NCBI RefSeq assembly: GCF_016703145.1
Contig: NZ_JADJCO010000003.1
Span: forward strand, 868,001-932,000
From: Ottowia sp.
Lineage (GTDB): Bacteria > Pseudomonadota > Gammaproteobacteria > Burkholderiales > Burkholderiaceae_C
Length of the DNA: 64,000 nt
Direction: 5' to 3'
The notes below the pieces were generated by a model that did not search any database, was not told the DNA's origin, and saw only the letters and a program-made list of their open reading frames with translations. Positions 43,247 through 51,870 of this stretch are shown piece after piece; position 1 is the stretch's first letter, and each line of letters starts with the position of its first letter. The position numbers and the translations under genes are program-made.

Positions 43247-45154
43247 ATGTCCCAGCCCTCCGACGCGCCCAACCAGTTCGTCCTGCTGCGCCAGCGCCGC
43301 TTCGCGCCCTTCTTCTGGACGCAGTTCTCCGGCGCGGCCAACGACAACCTGTTCAAGTTCGCTTTCACCGTGATGGTGACCTACCAGCTCAGCGTCGGCT
43401 GGCTGCCGCCGGCCATGGCGGGGCTGGTGATCGGGGCGCTGTTCATCCTGCCCTTTTTGCTGTTCTCGGCCACCAGCGGGCAGTTGACCGACAAGTTCGA
43501 GAAGACGGCCATGATCCGCTTCGTGAAGAACCTGGAGATCGCCATCATGGCGCTGGCGGCCTGGGGCTTCATCGCCGCCCACGTGCCGGTGCTGCTGGGC
43601 TGCGTGTTCCTGATGGGGCTGCATTCCACGCTGTTCGGGCCGGTCAAGTTCGCCTACCTGCCGCAGGTGCTGCATGAGCGCGAGCTGACCGGCGGCAACG
43701 GCATGGTGGAGATGGGCACCTTCGTCGCCATCCTGCTGGGCAACGTGGTGGGCGGCCTTCTGGTGGCCATGCCCAGCGTGGGGCATGCGGCGGTAGCTAT
43801 CGCTTGTGTAGCACTGGCGGTGCTGGGACGGGTGATCTCGCAGTTCATCCCGCGCGCCCCGGCCACCGACCCGGGCCTGGTCATCAACTGGAACCCGGTC
43901 AGCGAGACCTGGCGCAACCTGAAGCTGGCGCACGGCAACCTGGTCGTCTTCCGCTCGCTGCTGGGCATCTCGTGGATGTGGTTCTTCGGCGCCGTGTTCC
44001 TGTCCAACTTCCCGGCCTTCGCCAAGGAGGTGCTGCACGGCAACGAGCAGGTGGCCTCGCTGCTGCTGGTGGTGTTCTCGGTCGGCATCGGCGCCGGGGC
44101 GCTGCTGTGCGAGCGCTTCTCGCGCCACCACGTCGAGATCGGCCTGGTGCCGCTGGGCGCCATCGGCATGACGGTGTTCGCGGTGGATTTGTACTTCGCC
44201 TCGCGCGGGCTGCCGCCGCACGCCGGGCACACGCTGGGCAGCTTCCTCGCGCAGCCGGCGCACTGGCGCGTGATGGCCGACCTGCTGCTGCTCAGCCTGT
44301 TCGCCGGCCTGTACAGCGTGCCCATGTACGCGCTGATCCAGTTGCGCAGCGCGCCCACGCACCGCGCGCGCATCATCGCCGCCAACAACATCCTCAACGC
44401 GCTGTTCATGATCGCCAGCAGCGTCATCGCCGGCACGCTGCTGAAGGCGGGCTTCAGCATCCCGCGGATCTTCCTGGCGGTGGGGCTGGCCAACGCGGTG
44501 GTGGGCTTCTACATCTTCCTGCTGGTGCCCGAGTACCTGCTGCGCTTCATCGCCTGGGCGGCCTCGCGCGGGGTGTACCGTTACCGCGTCGTGGGCGACG
44601 AGCACATTCCCGCCACCGGCCCGGCCGTGCTGGTGGCCAACCACGTCAGCTTCGTCGATGCCGTGCTGCTGATGGCCGCCAGCCCGCGCCCCATCCGCTT
44701 CGTGATGGACCACCGCATCTTCAAGGTGCCGGTGCTCGGCTGGGTCTTCCGGCTCGCCAGGTGCATCCCCATCGCGCCGCAGAAGGAAGACCCGGCGGCC
44801 TACCAGCGCGCCTTCGACGCGGCCGCCAAGGTGCTGCGCGAGGGGGACCTGCTGGGCATCTTCCCGGAAGGCGGCATCACCCGCGACGGCCAGTTGCAGC
44901 CTTTCAAGGGTGGCGTGATGAAGATCCTGGAGCAGGCCCGCGCCGACGGCCTGCACGTGCCCGTGGTGCCGATGGCGCTGACCAACCTGTGGGGCTCGTA
45001 CTTCAGCCGCATCGAGCAGGGCGGCGCGATGGTGCGGCCGTTCCGGCGCGGCCTGTTCAACCGCGTGGGGCTGAACGTGGGCGAGGCGATGCCGGCGGCG
45101 CGGGCCACGCCCGAGGGGCTGCGGGCGCGGGTGGCGGAGCTGATGGCGGGGTGA
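43247..45154 (+). CDS. LplT-PlsC fusion: lysophospholipid flippase-acyltransferase
   Basis: A 635-residue inner-membrane protein in two parts. Residues 1-430 are an MFS transporter like LplT (FFWTQFSGAANDNLFKFAFT, FGPVKFAYLPQVL, GNGMVEMGTFVAILLG). Residues 445-635 are a PlsC-type acyltransferase with NHVSFVDAVLL (NHX4D, near 465) and FPEGGITRDG (near 540). Such fusions import lysophospholipid and re-acylate it, as LplT plus Aas do in E. coli. Codons at 43796-43816 (GTA, GCT, TGT, GTA, GCA) are atypical. Confidence 0.9.
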   Translation: MSQPSDAPNQFVLLRQRRFAPFFWTQFSGAANDNLFKFAFTVMVTYQLSVGWLPPAMAGLVIGALFILPFLLFSATSGQLTDKFEKTAMIRFVKNLEIAIMALAAWGFIAAHVPVLLGCVFLMGLHSTLFGPVKFAYLPQVLHERELTGGNGMVEMGTFVAILLGNVVGGLLVAMPSVGHAAVAIACVALAVLGRVISQFIPRAPATDPGLVINWNPVSETWRNLKLAHGNLVVFRSLLGISWMWFFGAVFLSNFPAFAKEVLHGNEQVASLLLVVFSVGIGAGALLCERFSRHHVEIGLVPLGAIGMTVFAVDLYFASRGLPPHAGHTLGSFLAQPAHWRVMADLLLLSLFAGLYSVPMYALIQLRSAPTHRARIIAANNILNALFMIASSVIAGTLLKAGFSIPRIFLAVGLANAVVGFYIFLLVPEYLLRFIAWAASRGVYRYRVVGDEHIPATGPAVLVANHVSFVDAVLLMAASPRPIRFVMDHRIFKVPVLGWVFRLARCIPIAPQKEDPAAYQRAFDAAAKVLREGDLLGIFPEGGITRDGQLQPFKGGVMKILEQARADGLHVPVVPMALTNLWGSYFSRIEQGGAMVRPFRRGLFNRVGLNVGEAMPAARATPEGLRARVAELMAG

Positions 45155-45191
45155 GGCGCCCCCCAAGGCACGCCCTCCCATAATTGGAGGC

Positions 45192-47336
45192 ATGCTCCCC
45201 ACCAACGAAGCCTTCTCGCGCGTCAGGATCGACGCCCAGCTCAAGGACCAGGGCTGGGACGTGCTGGACACCAGCGCCGTCCGCTTCGAGGTGGTGCTGC
45301 CCGACAGAACCAAGGCCGACTACGTGCTGTGCGACCGCCACGGCCGCGCGCTGGCCGTGGTGGAGGCCAAGCGCGCCGCCATCAACCCGGCCGAGGCCGA
45401 GGCGCAGGCCCGGGCCTACGCCCAGCAACTGAACGTGCCCTGCATCTTCCTCGCCAACGGCGAGGAAATCCGTTTCTGGGATTGGCGGCGCGACGCCTTC
45501 CCGCGCCCCGTCAAGACCTTCTTCTCGCAACCTGACCTGGAGCGCCGCGCCGCCACCGTGCAGGTGCGGCGCGACCCGCTCGCCGTGCCCATCGACCGGC
45601 GCATCGCCAGCCGCGACTACCAGATCGACTGCATCGACACCCTCTGCCGCGCCATCGCCACCGGCCAGCGCAAACTGCTGGTCGAAATGGCCACCGGCAC
45701 CGGCAAGACACGCACCGCCGCCGCTCTCATCCAGCGCCTGTTCGAGGCCGGCGCCGTCACCCGCGTGCTGTTCCTCGTCGACCGCATCCCGCTCGCGCGG
45801 CAGACCGAGGACGCCTTCGCCGAGCACCTGCCGGGCATCCCTGCCTACGTGCTGCGCGCCGGGCGGCGCTTCCAGGACGAGAAGCGCATCACCATCACCA
45901 CGCTGCAGAGCATGGTCAACATCTTCCGCGACTACTCGGCCGGCTACTTCGACCTGGTTATCTCCGACGAATGCCACCGCTCCATCTACGGCAAGTGGAG
46001 CGGCGTGCTCAAGCACTTCGACGGCATCCAGATCGGCCTGACGGCCACGCCCTGCGTCGCCAACGTCGAAGACCTGGGCGACGCCGAAGACGCGCTGTTC
46101 GTGCGCGACACGCTGCGCTTCTTCGAGGTGGACCGGCCTACCTTCAGCTACCGGCTCAAGGACGCCATCCGCGACGGCACCCTCGTCCCCTACCAGATCT
46201 ACAAGGCCAAGACCGTCAAGACCGCCGCCGAGGGCGGCTTCGAGGTGCAACGCGATGAATTGGACTGGTCCGCCATGGATGCCGCCACCCACGCCGAGCT
46301 GGAGCAGGCGTTCGGCGACCGCAAGAGCCTCACCATCGACCCCGCCGCGCTGGAGCGCCGGTTCACCATCCCCGAGCGCAACCGCGCCATCGTGCGCGAG
46401 TTCCGCCAGGTGCTGACCCACGGCTACACCGACGCGCGCGGCATGCTGCGCAAACCGCTGATCGGCAAGACCATCGTCTTCGCCGTCAACAAGCGGCATG
46501 CCGAGACACTGGCGCGACTGTTCGACGCCGCCTTCGCCGACTGCAAGCCCTCGCCCGACGTGCGCTATGCTGACTACGTGGTCTCCGGCACCGGGCCTCA
46601 GGACAGCGCCGACGGCATGACCAGGATCAAGCGCTTCAAGAAAGAGCCGTTCCCGCAAATCCTGGTCTCGGTGAACATGCTCGACACGGGCTTCGACTGC
46701 CCCGAGGTCGTCAACCTCGTCTTCGCCCGCTTCACCCGCTCCGCCATCCTCTACCAGCAGATGCGCGGGCGCGGCACCCGCAAGGCCAGGGGCAAGCCCG
46801 TCTTCACCCTGTTCGACTTCGTGGGCGTGACCGACTACCACGGCGACGACGACGGCATGGCCGAAGGCGGCCTCGTCATGGAGCGCCCCCGCCGCCAACG
46901 GCACGAGCCGCGCCGCCTGCTGTCGCTCGACATCGACGACCACATCGACCCCGCCACCCGCGCCTGGATCACCGTGGACGAAGACGGCAACCTGGTCTTC
47001 CCCGAAGCGTCGGAACAGTGCCGCGCCGACGTCGGCGCGCGCTTCGAGGGTTGGTGGCTGGCGCGCGAAGACCAGCTCACCCCCGACCAGCAGCGCTGGC
47101 TGCTCACCATCGGCAGCCAGTTGCGCGCCAACGCCGACGTCTGGGACGAATTCACGCCCGGCCACTTCGCCTTTGCGCCCTTCACCCTCATGGGCGGGCT
47201 GCCCGAGGCCTTGCGCGTGTTTGGCGGTGAGGATCGGCTGGACGAACTGCTGGCCAGCCTGAGCGCCGCCGTGTTCCCGGCCCAGGGCGGCGGCCCCGCC
47301 GATGGCGCCGCCAGCCAGCCCGCCGCGTGGCAATGA
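45192..47336 (+). CDS. hsdR: Type I restriction enzyme R subunit
   Basis: The 714-residue motor/nuclease subunit of a type I system. The N-terminal nuclease has D43 and E58-x-K60 (ADYVLCDRHG, ALAVVEAKR). The SF2 motor has Walker A ATGTGKT (167-173), the DECH box at 259-262, and later motifs VSVNMLDTGFDCPEVVNLVF and ILYQQMRGRGTRKA. The C-terminal EcoEI_R-type domain is short but recognisable. It forms the REase complex with HsdM and HsdS encoded 1.2 kb further on. A MITE copy begins directly after its TGA. Confidence 0.94.
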   Translation: MLPTNEAFSRVRIDAQLKDQGWDVLDTSAVRFEVVLPDRTKADYVLCDRHGRALAVVEAKRAAINPAEAEAQARAYAQQLNVPCIFLANGEEIRFWDWRRDAFPRPVKTFFSQPDLERRAATVQVRRDPLAVPIDRRIASRDYQIDCIDTLCRAIATGQRKLLVEMATGTGKTRTAAALIQRLFEAGAVTRVLFLVDRIPLARQTEDAFAEHLPGIPAYVLRAGRRFQDEKRITITTLQSMVNIFRDYSAGYFDLVISDECHRSIYGKWSGVLKHFDGIQIGLTATPCVANVEDLGDAEDALFVRDTLRFFEVDRPTFSYRLKDAIRDGTLVPYQIYKAKTVKTAAEGGFEVQRDELDWSAMDAATHAELEQAFGDRKSLTIDPAALERRFTIPERNRAIVREFRQVLTHGYTDARGMLRKPLIGKTIVFAVNKRHAETLARLFDAAFADCKPSPDVRYADYVVSGTGPQDSADGMTRIKRFKKEPFPQILVSVNMLDTGFDCPEVVNLVFARFTRSAILYQQMRGRGTRKARGKPVFTLFDFVGVTDYHGDDDGMAEGGLVMERPRRQRHEPRRLLSLDIDDHIDPATRAWITVDEDGNLVFPEASEQCRADVGARFEGWWLAREDQLTPDQQRWLLTIGSQLRANADVWDEFTPGHFAFAPFTLMGGLPEALRVFGGEDRLDELLASLSAAVFPAQGGGPADGAASQPAAWQ

Positions 47337-47337
47337 T

Positions 47338-47656
47338 CCTAGAAACGGCAGTTGACCGCTCGCCATCTTCAGGAAAAGCCGCATGGGTGCTGACTTTCGC
47401 TGCTTCGATGACCTTCACCTCTTGGGTGAGCGCGCTACGCGCCCGCCAGCACCGCGCTCGCCGCGCCATGCGGCGTTGCTCGTCCTTGTGGGCATCAGCC
47501 TGCCGCGTCCTCGCCCTTGCAGGGCGCGGCCCAGCCAGAGGCTGGGCCTGTTCGCGCCGTCCAAAGGCGCGCAGGCGCCTTTGGAGCCGCGGCGCTCACC
47601 CTTGCCTGCCACGCCGATCACGGCACTGGCGGGCGCGTTCAACTGCCGTTTCTAGG
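47338..47656 (+). mobile_element. MITE-like element, copy 1
   Basis: A 319-bp non-autonomous element. Its ends are perfect inverted repeats of 18 bp, CCTAGAAACGGCAGTTGA, followed by one mismatch and CGC. It is flanked by a 5-bp target duplication ATGAT (47333-47337 and 47657-47661). Inside are hairpins GGCCCAGCC-AGA-GGCTGGGCC (47528-47548) and CCAAAGGCGC-GCAG-GCGCCTTTGG reading (47561-47584). There is no transposase. The duplication includes the hsdR stop codon. Confidence 0.88.
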
Positions 47657-47761
47657 ATGATCCGGGCAGGCCGGCCCTGGAGCCCCAAGGCCACCGCGCC
47701 TTGCGCCTGCCCTCGTCGCTGAAAGCCATGCTAGGCGCGCGCAATGGTGGCAGCGCAACCC

Positions 47762-47791
47762 TTGTTGGTTTGATACCGAAAACAGTATGAT
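47762..47791 (+). promoter_or_regulatory. Sigma-70-type promoter of phd-PIN operon
   Basis: TTGTTG (47762-47767) and TATGAT (47786-47791) are 18 bp apart, 35 bp before the antitoxin ATG. Overlapping ATAC...GTAT and the near-palindrome TTGAGTTAATTCAA (47792-47806) are candidate operator arms for autoregulation. Confidence 0.6.
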
Positions 47792-47825
47792 TTGAGTTAA
47801 TTCAAGTACCGATGCAGGAGCGTCC

Positions 47826-48092
47826 ATGAACACCCTGACCATTGCCGAGATCAAGCGCTGCGGCATGGCCGCCATCGAGGAGGGGCTACGGCACGGCCCG
47901 GTGCACATCGTCAAGCGCAACAAGCTGGCGGCCGTCGTGCTGTCCGAGGAGGACTACCAGCGCCTGGCCTCGGGGCAGCCGCAGGCCCGGCCGGGCATGA
48001 CGGCCTTGCAGTGGCTGCTGGCGCAGCCGGCGGCCGGCACGCGCAACCGCAAGGACATCGATGCCGCCCTGGCCCAGGAGCGTGCCTGGTGA
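47826..48092 (+). CDS. Phd/YefM-type antitoxin
   Basis: An 88-residue antitoxin. The N-terminal Phd fold reads TIAEIKRCGMAAIEEGLRHG then VHIVKRNKLAAVVLSEEDYQ, a good match for prevent-host-death proteins that dimerise and bind DNA. The C-terminal third (LQWLLAQPAAGTRNRKDID) would cover the toxin. Its stop overlaps the toxin GTG start as GTGA. It lies between hsdR and hsdM. Confidence 0.88.
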   Translation: MNTLTIAEIKRCGMAAIEEGLRHGPVHIVKRNKLAAVVLSEEDYQRLASGQPQARPGMTALQWLLAQPAAGTRNRKDIDAALAQERAW

Positions 48093-48517
48093 TCGTCTTC
48101 TTCGATGCCAGCGCACTGATCTATGTGCTGGAGGGCCAGCCCTCATTCGCCGAGCGCGTGCGCGCGCAACTGGCCGCGCTTGAACAGGCGCACCCCGGCC
48201 TGCAGGCAGCCATCAGCCGCTTGTCGTGGCTGGAATGCCGGGTCGGCCCCATGAAGGCCAATGACGCCGCAACGCTGGCGTTGTTCGATGCGTTCTTCGC
48301 CCGGCCCGACCTGGTGTGGGTGGAATTGAGCCGTGAGGTGGTGGAACTGGCGGCGGCCATCCGCGTGCGGCATGGCCTGCTCACCCCCGATGCATTGCAG
48401 GCCGCCTGCTGCCTGCAACTGGGGCCGCGGCATGTGCTGCTGACGGGGGATGCGGCCTTTCGGCGCGTCGCGGGGCTCAATGTGACCGTGCTGGCCCAGC
48501 GTGCGCCGCCGCAATAG
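48089..48517 (+). CDS. PIN-domain toxin (VapC-like)
   Basis: A 142-residue PIN ribonuclease starting at the GTG at 48089. Acidic metal-binding residues are visible: D6 in IVFFDASALIYVLEG, E in SRLSWLECRVGPM, D in LLTPDALQAACCLQL and D in LLTGDAAFRR. PIN toxins of toxin-antitoxin pairs cleave tRNA or rRNA. It is translationally coupled to the upstream antitoxin and followed by a dispersed repeat copy and hsdM. Confidence 0.9.
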   Translation: MIVFFDASALIYVLEGQPSFAERVRAQLAALEQAHPGLQAAISRLSWLECRVGPMKANDAATLALFDAFFARPDLVWVELSREVVELAAAIRVRHGLLTPDALQAACCLQLGPRHVLLTGDAAFRRVAGLNVTVLAQRAPPQ

Positions 48518-48577
48518 TCAAAAATCATAGCTGCCCACGCTTGCTACACGCCGACAAAACGCCTATTTCATTCAAAT
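48518..48577 (-). repeat. Dispersed repeat copy between PIN toxin and hsdM
   Basis: On the minus strand it reads TTTGAATGAAATAGGCGTTT and GGGCAGCTATGATTTTTGA, matching the ends of the family in the opposite orientation to most copies here. It begins right after the toxin stop. Confidence 0.75.
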
Positions 48578-48590
48578 ATTCGCCATCCCC

Positions 48591-50237
48591 ATGCCCCTCA
48601 CCCCCGACATGCGCCGCGATGTCGAACAGATACGCAACTACCTGTTCGGCGGCGGCTACCCCGACCCGGTGAGCAACGCCGAGCAGTTGTCCTTCCTGTT
48701 CTTCTTCTACCTCGTCGAAGGCATCGACGCCGAAAACCAGGCCCGCGCCAAGGTTCTCAAGCAGCCCTACGACAGCCTGTTCGTGGGCACCCGCACGCTG
48801 CGCAACCTGCAAAACGCCACCACGCCCGGCCAGACCACCGTGCCGTGCGAGCGCTTCCGCTGGTCCGTGTGGGCCAACCTGTCCGGCGAACCACTGGTGC
48901 GCTGGGTGCGCGATGAAGTCTTCCCCTTCTTCGCCGACGTGGCCGGTGAATCCGCCGTCAACTTCATGCACGGCGCGCGCCTCGTCATCGACGAACCCAC
49001 CGTGCTCACCCAGGTCGTCACCCTGGTCGATGGCCTGCGCCTGGACCGCGCCGACGCCGACACCAAGGGCGACCTGTTCGAGCACGTGCTCAAGCAGATC
49101 AAGCAGGCCGGCGAGCTGGGCCAGTTCCGCACCCCGCGCCACGTCATCCGCGCCATCGTCGAGATCATCGACCCCAAGATTGGCGAAACCGTCTACGACC
49201 CGGCGGCCGGCACCGCCGGCTTCCTCGTCGCCGCGTACAACCACATCCGCCTGGCCAACTCGTCGCCCGGCGGCACGCAATCCGTCGAGCTGGACGGCAA
49301 GACCTTGGCGCGCGGCCTGGGCGACAAGCTGTCGGCGGCGCAAACATCCGTGCTGCACAACCAGACCTTCTTCGGCAACGACGTGGACCCGAAGATGGTG
49401 CGCCTGGCCACCATGAACCTCACCCTGCGCGGCCTGCCCAACGTGCGCATCCTGCTGCGCAACGTGCTCACCACCACGCTGGACGGCGAACGCAAGGCCG
49501 AACTGGGCCTGCCCGAGGGCGGCTACCACGTCGTGCTGGCCAACCCGCCCTTCTCGGGCCGCGTGGACCGCGACCGCATCGTCGATGACGTGAAGGTCGG
49601 CACCACCACCGCCACCGAACTGCTGTTCCTCAAATACATGATGGACAGCCTCCAGAACCCGACCAACCCGCGCACCGGCGCGGGGGGCGGCCGCTGCGGC
49701 GTCATCGTGCCCGAGGGCGTGTTCTTCGGCTCCACCGGCGCGCATAAGGAGTTGCGCCGCCAGTTGATGGAGAACAACCGCGTCGAAGCCGTGCTGAGCC
49801 TGCCCGGCGGCGTGTTCCAGCCCTACAGCGGCGTGAAAACGTCGGTGCTGTTCTTCCGCAAGGGCGGCAGCACCCAGCACGTGATGTTCCTGCACGCCGA
49901 CAACGACGGCTACAAGCTCGACGCCAACCACGACCAGCCCATCGAGCGCGACGACCTGCCCGGCCTGGTGGCCGCGTACCGCGACCGCGCGGTCCACCTG
50001 GCTGATTGGGAAGCGCGCGACCCCCAGGCCGAATGGACGGCGCCCTGGTGGTTCGCCGACGCGGCCACCCTGCGCGCCAACGACTTCAGCCTGTCCGCTG
50101 GCCGCTACCGGCCCATGAGCCAGGCGCAGGTGGCGCACCAGGACCCGCGTGAACTGCTGGCCGAGCTGGCGGCGATCGAGGCGGAGATCGCGCAGGAGGT
50201 GGAGGCGTTGCGGGTGGCGTTGGGTGGGGTGGCATGA
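48591..50237 (+). CDS. hsdM: Type I restriction-modification N6-adenine methyltransferase
   Basis: A 548-residue modification subunit. The N-terminal helical domain starts MRRDVEQIRNYLFGGGYPDP. The catalytic domain has the SAM site DPAAGT (203-208, in YDPAAGTAGFLVAAY), FFGNDVDPKMVRLATMNL and the NPPF catalytic motif (318-321). VSLPGGVFQPYSGVKTSVL-like text (LSLPGGVFQPYSGVKTSV) is typical of HsdM. The stop overlaps the hsdS ATG as ATGA. Confidence 0.95.
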   Translation: MPLTPDMRRDVEQIRNYLFGGGYPDPVSNAEQLSFLFFFYLVEGIDAENQARAKVLKQPYDSLFVGTRTLRNLQNATTPGQTTVPCERFRWSVWANLSGEPLVRWVRDEVFPFFADVAGESAVNFMHGARLVIDEPTVLTQVVTLVDGLRLDRADADTKGDLFEHVLKQIKQAGELGQFRTPRHVIRAIVEIIDPKIGETVYDPAAGTAGFLVAAYNHIRLANSSPGGTQSVELDGKTLARGLGDKLSAAQTSVLHNQTFFGNDVDPKMVRLATMNLTLRGLPNVRILLRNVLTTTLDGERKAELGLPEGGYHVVLANPPFSGRVDRDRIVDDVKVGTTTATELLFLKYMMDSLQNPTNPRTGAGGGRCGVIVPEGVFFGSTGAHKELRRQLMENNRVEAVLSLPGGVFQPYSGVKTSVLFFRKGGSTQHVMFLHADNDGYKLDANHDQPIERDDLPGLVAAYRDRAVHLADWEARDPQAEWTAPWWFADAATLRANDFSLSAGRYRPMSQAQVAHQDPRELLAELAAIEAEIAQEVEALRVALGGVA

Positions 50238-51427
50238 CCAGCGCGATGCGTCTTGCAGACGTTGTGATCACGACAACGGGTAGCCGGAATCCAGCAAAGA
50301 AACCGAATGAGGAGTTTGTCTATGTGGACGTCGCAGCCATAGACAACGAAGTAAAAAGCATCACCGGCGCGAAGCGCATGACGGGTGCAGAAGCGCCAAG
50401 TCGTGCCCGTAAAGTCTTGCGCACCGGTGACGTTCTCGTTTCCACGGTGAGACCCAATCTCAATGCGGTGGCACTGGTACCGGAAGCGCTCGACGATCAG
50501 ATCGCCAGTACCGGCTTCTGCGTGCTGCGTGCGAAAGAAGAGGTGGTGTTACCGAAGTACCTTTTCTACTTTGTGCGTTCCAGACGATTTATCGATGAGC
50601 TCACTAAGCTGGTGTCCGGCGCTCTCTATCCAGCAGTCACAGATCGCCAAGTGCTGGAGCAGCGTATTCCAGTTGTGCCACTTGAAGAGCAGCGCCGCAT
50701 CGTCGATCTCCTTGCCCGCGCCGAGGGCATCATGAGCCTGCGCCGCGAGGCCCAAACCAAGGCCCAAGCCATCATCCCCGCGCTTTTCCTCGACATGTTC
50801 GGCGACCCGGTGACGAATCCGAAGGGGTGGCCGATCACGCCGCTGTCCGAGGTTGCGCAAGTGATCTCCGGCATCGCCAAGGGCCGCAAGCTGGCGGCCG
50901 GCGAAGGGATCGAACTGCCGTATATGCGCGTCGCCAACGTGAAGGACGGCTACCTGGACCTTGGCGAGGTCAAGACCATCGAGATCAAGCACACCGAAGT
51001 GGACAAACTGCTGATCCAGCCCGGCGATCTGCTCATGACCGAAGGCGGTGACCCCGACAAGCTGGGCCGTGCCGCGCTCTGGTCGGGTGAAATCGACCGC
51101 TGCGTTCACCAGAACCACGTCTTCAAGGTGCGCAGCGACCGCAGCCGAGTGCTGCCCTCCTATCTGCGCGCCCTCGCCAGCAGCACCTACGGCAAGGCTT
51201 ACTTCCTGAGCGTGGCGAAAAAGACGACAGGGATCGCGTCGATCAACAAAACGCAGTTGAGTGCGTTTCCGGTCGTGTTGCCGCCGCCGTTGGAACAGGT
51301 GGCTTTTACGGATCGGGCCGCTTCCATCGCCGCAATCGTGCTCCAACAAACCGCAGCCCTCAAGAAGGTCGAAGCCACTTTTCAGGCGCTCCTGGCGCGC
51401 GCATTCAACAAGGGTGGTTATGAGTGA
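50234..51427 (+). CDS. hsdS: Type I restriction-modification specificity subunit
   Basis: A 397-residue DNA-recognition subunit with two target-recognition domains and two conserved helical spacers. TRD1 covers residues 1-150 and ends PAVTDRQVLEQRIPVVPLEE. The central spacer is EEQRRIVDLLARAEGIMSLR to MFGDPVTNPKGWP. TRD2 covers about 195-340 and ends in INKTQLSAFPVVLPPPLEQ with the distal spacer after it. TRD1 DNA (50260-50660) is clearly richer in A/T than TRD2, so it was probably swapped in. A MITE copy sits directly after the TGA. Confidence 0.92.
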   Translation: MTSAMRLADVVITTTGSRNPAKKPNEEFVYVDVAAIDNEVKSITGAKRMTGAEAPSRARKVLRTGDVLVSTVRPNLNAVALVPEALDDQIASTGFCVLRAKEEVVLPKYLFYFVRSRRFIDELTKLVSGALYPAVTDRQVLEQRIPVVPLEEQRRIVDLLARAEGIMSLRREAQTKAQAIIPALFLDMFGDPVTNPKGWPITPLSEVAQVISGIAKGRKLAAGEGIELPYMRVANVKDGYLDLGEVKTIEIKHTEVDKLLIQPGDLLMTEGGDPDKLGRAALWSGEIDRCVHQNHVFKVRSDRSRVLPSYLRALASSTYGKAYFLSVAKKTTGIASINKTQLSAFPVVLPPPLEQVAFTDRAASIAAIVLQQTAALKKVEATFQALLARAFNKGGYE

Positions 51428-51428
51428 A

Positions 51429-51746
51429 CCTAGAAACGGCAGTTGACCGCTTGCCACCCTCGGGAAAGCCGCGTGAGCATTGACCTCGACGGCTTCGATG
51501 ACCTTCACCTTTCGGGTGAGAGCGCTACGCACCCGCCAGCACCGCGCTCGCCGCGCCATGCGGCGTTGCTCCTCCTTGCGCACAACAGTGCGCCGCGTCG
51601 TCTCCCTTGCAGGGCGCGGGCCGTCCAGAGGCCGGCCCCGTTCACGCCGTCCACAGGCGCGCAGGCGCCTGTGGAGCCGCGGCGTTCACCCTTGCCTGCC
51701 ACGCCAATCACGGCACTGGCGGGCGCGTTCAACTGCCGTTTCTAGG
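51429..51746 (+). mobile_element. MITE-like element, copy 2
   Basis: A 318-bp relative of 47338-47656 in the same orientation, with the same 18-bp inverted ends. Its target duplication is different, GTGAA (51424-51428 and 51747-51751), so it inserted independently. The second hairpin is CCACAGGCGC paired with GCGCCTGTGG, where both partners of one pair differ from copy 1. The duplication contains the hsdS stop codon TGA. Confidence 0.88.
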
Positions 51747-51803
51747 GTGAAATAGGTCTCTATCCGGCTTGTATAAGGCATAAACAGCTATCCAATGAAT
51801 AGC
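51747..51803 (+). repeat. Dispersed repeat copy after MITE copy 2
   Basis: Reads GTGAAATAGGTCTCTATCC, GGCTTGTATAAGGCATAAAC and AGCTATCCAATGAATAGC. It abuts the MITE, so before that insertion it directly followed hsdS, as the copy at 48518 directly follows the PIN toxin. Confidence 0.75.
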
Positions 51804-51870
51804 GCATGCGGTCGTGGCACCCAGCAACTGGTCACCTCGGTAGTTCAGCGGTCTGTTGGCCCATCACCAT

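Noticed and set aside
43115..47384. Minus-strand frames of over 700 codons opposite the LplT-PlsC and hsdR genes
   Set aside because: They are shadows of plus-strand genes with full motif sets.
47415..51732. 75-codon minus-strand frame present in both MITE copies, starting MNAPASAVIGVAGKGERRGS
   Set aside because: Equal length is suggestive, but differences between copies fall in paired hairpin positions and change residues freely, there is no ribosome-binding site, and no motif is visible. A structured non-coding element explains the data better.
47338..51746. Composite transposon carrying the toxin-antitoxin pair, hsdM and hsdS between the two MITEs
   Set aside because: Each MITE has its own, different 5-bp duplication directly at its ends, so they inserted one by one; a composite element would share one duplication at its outer ends.
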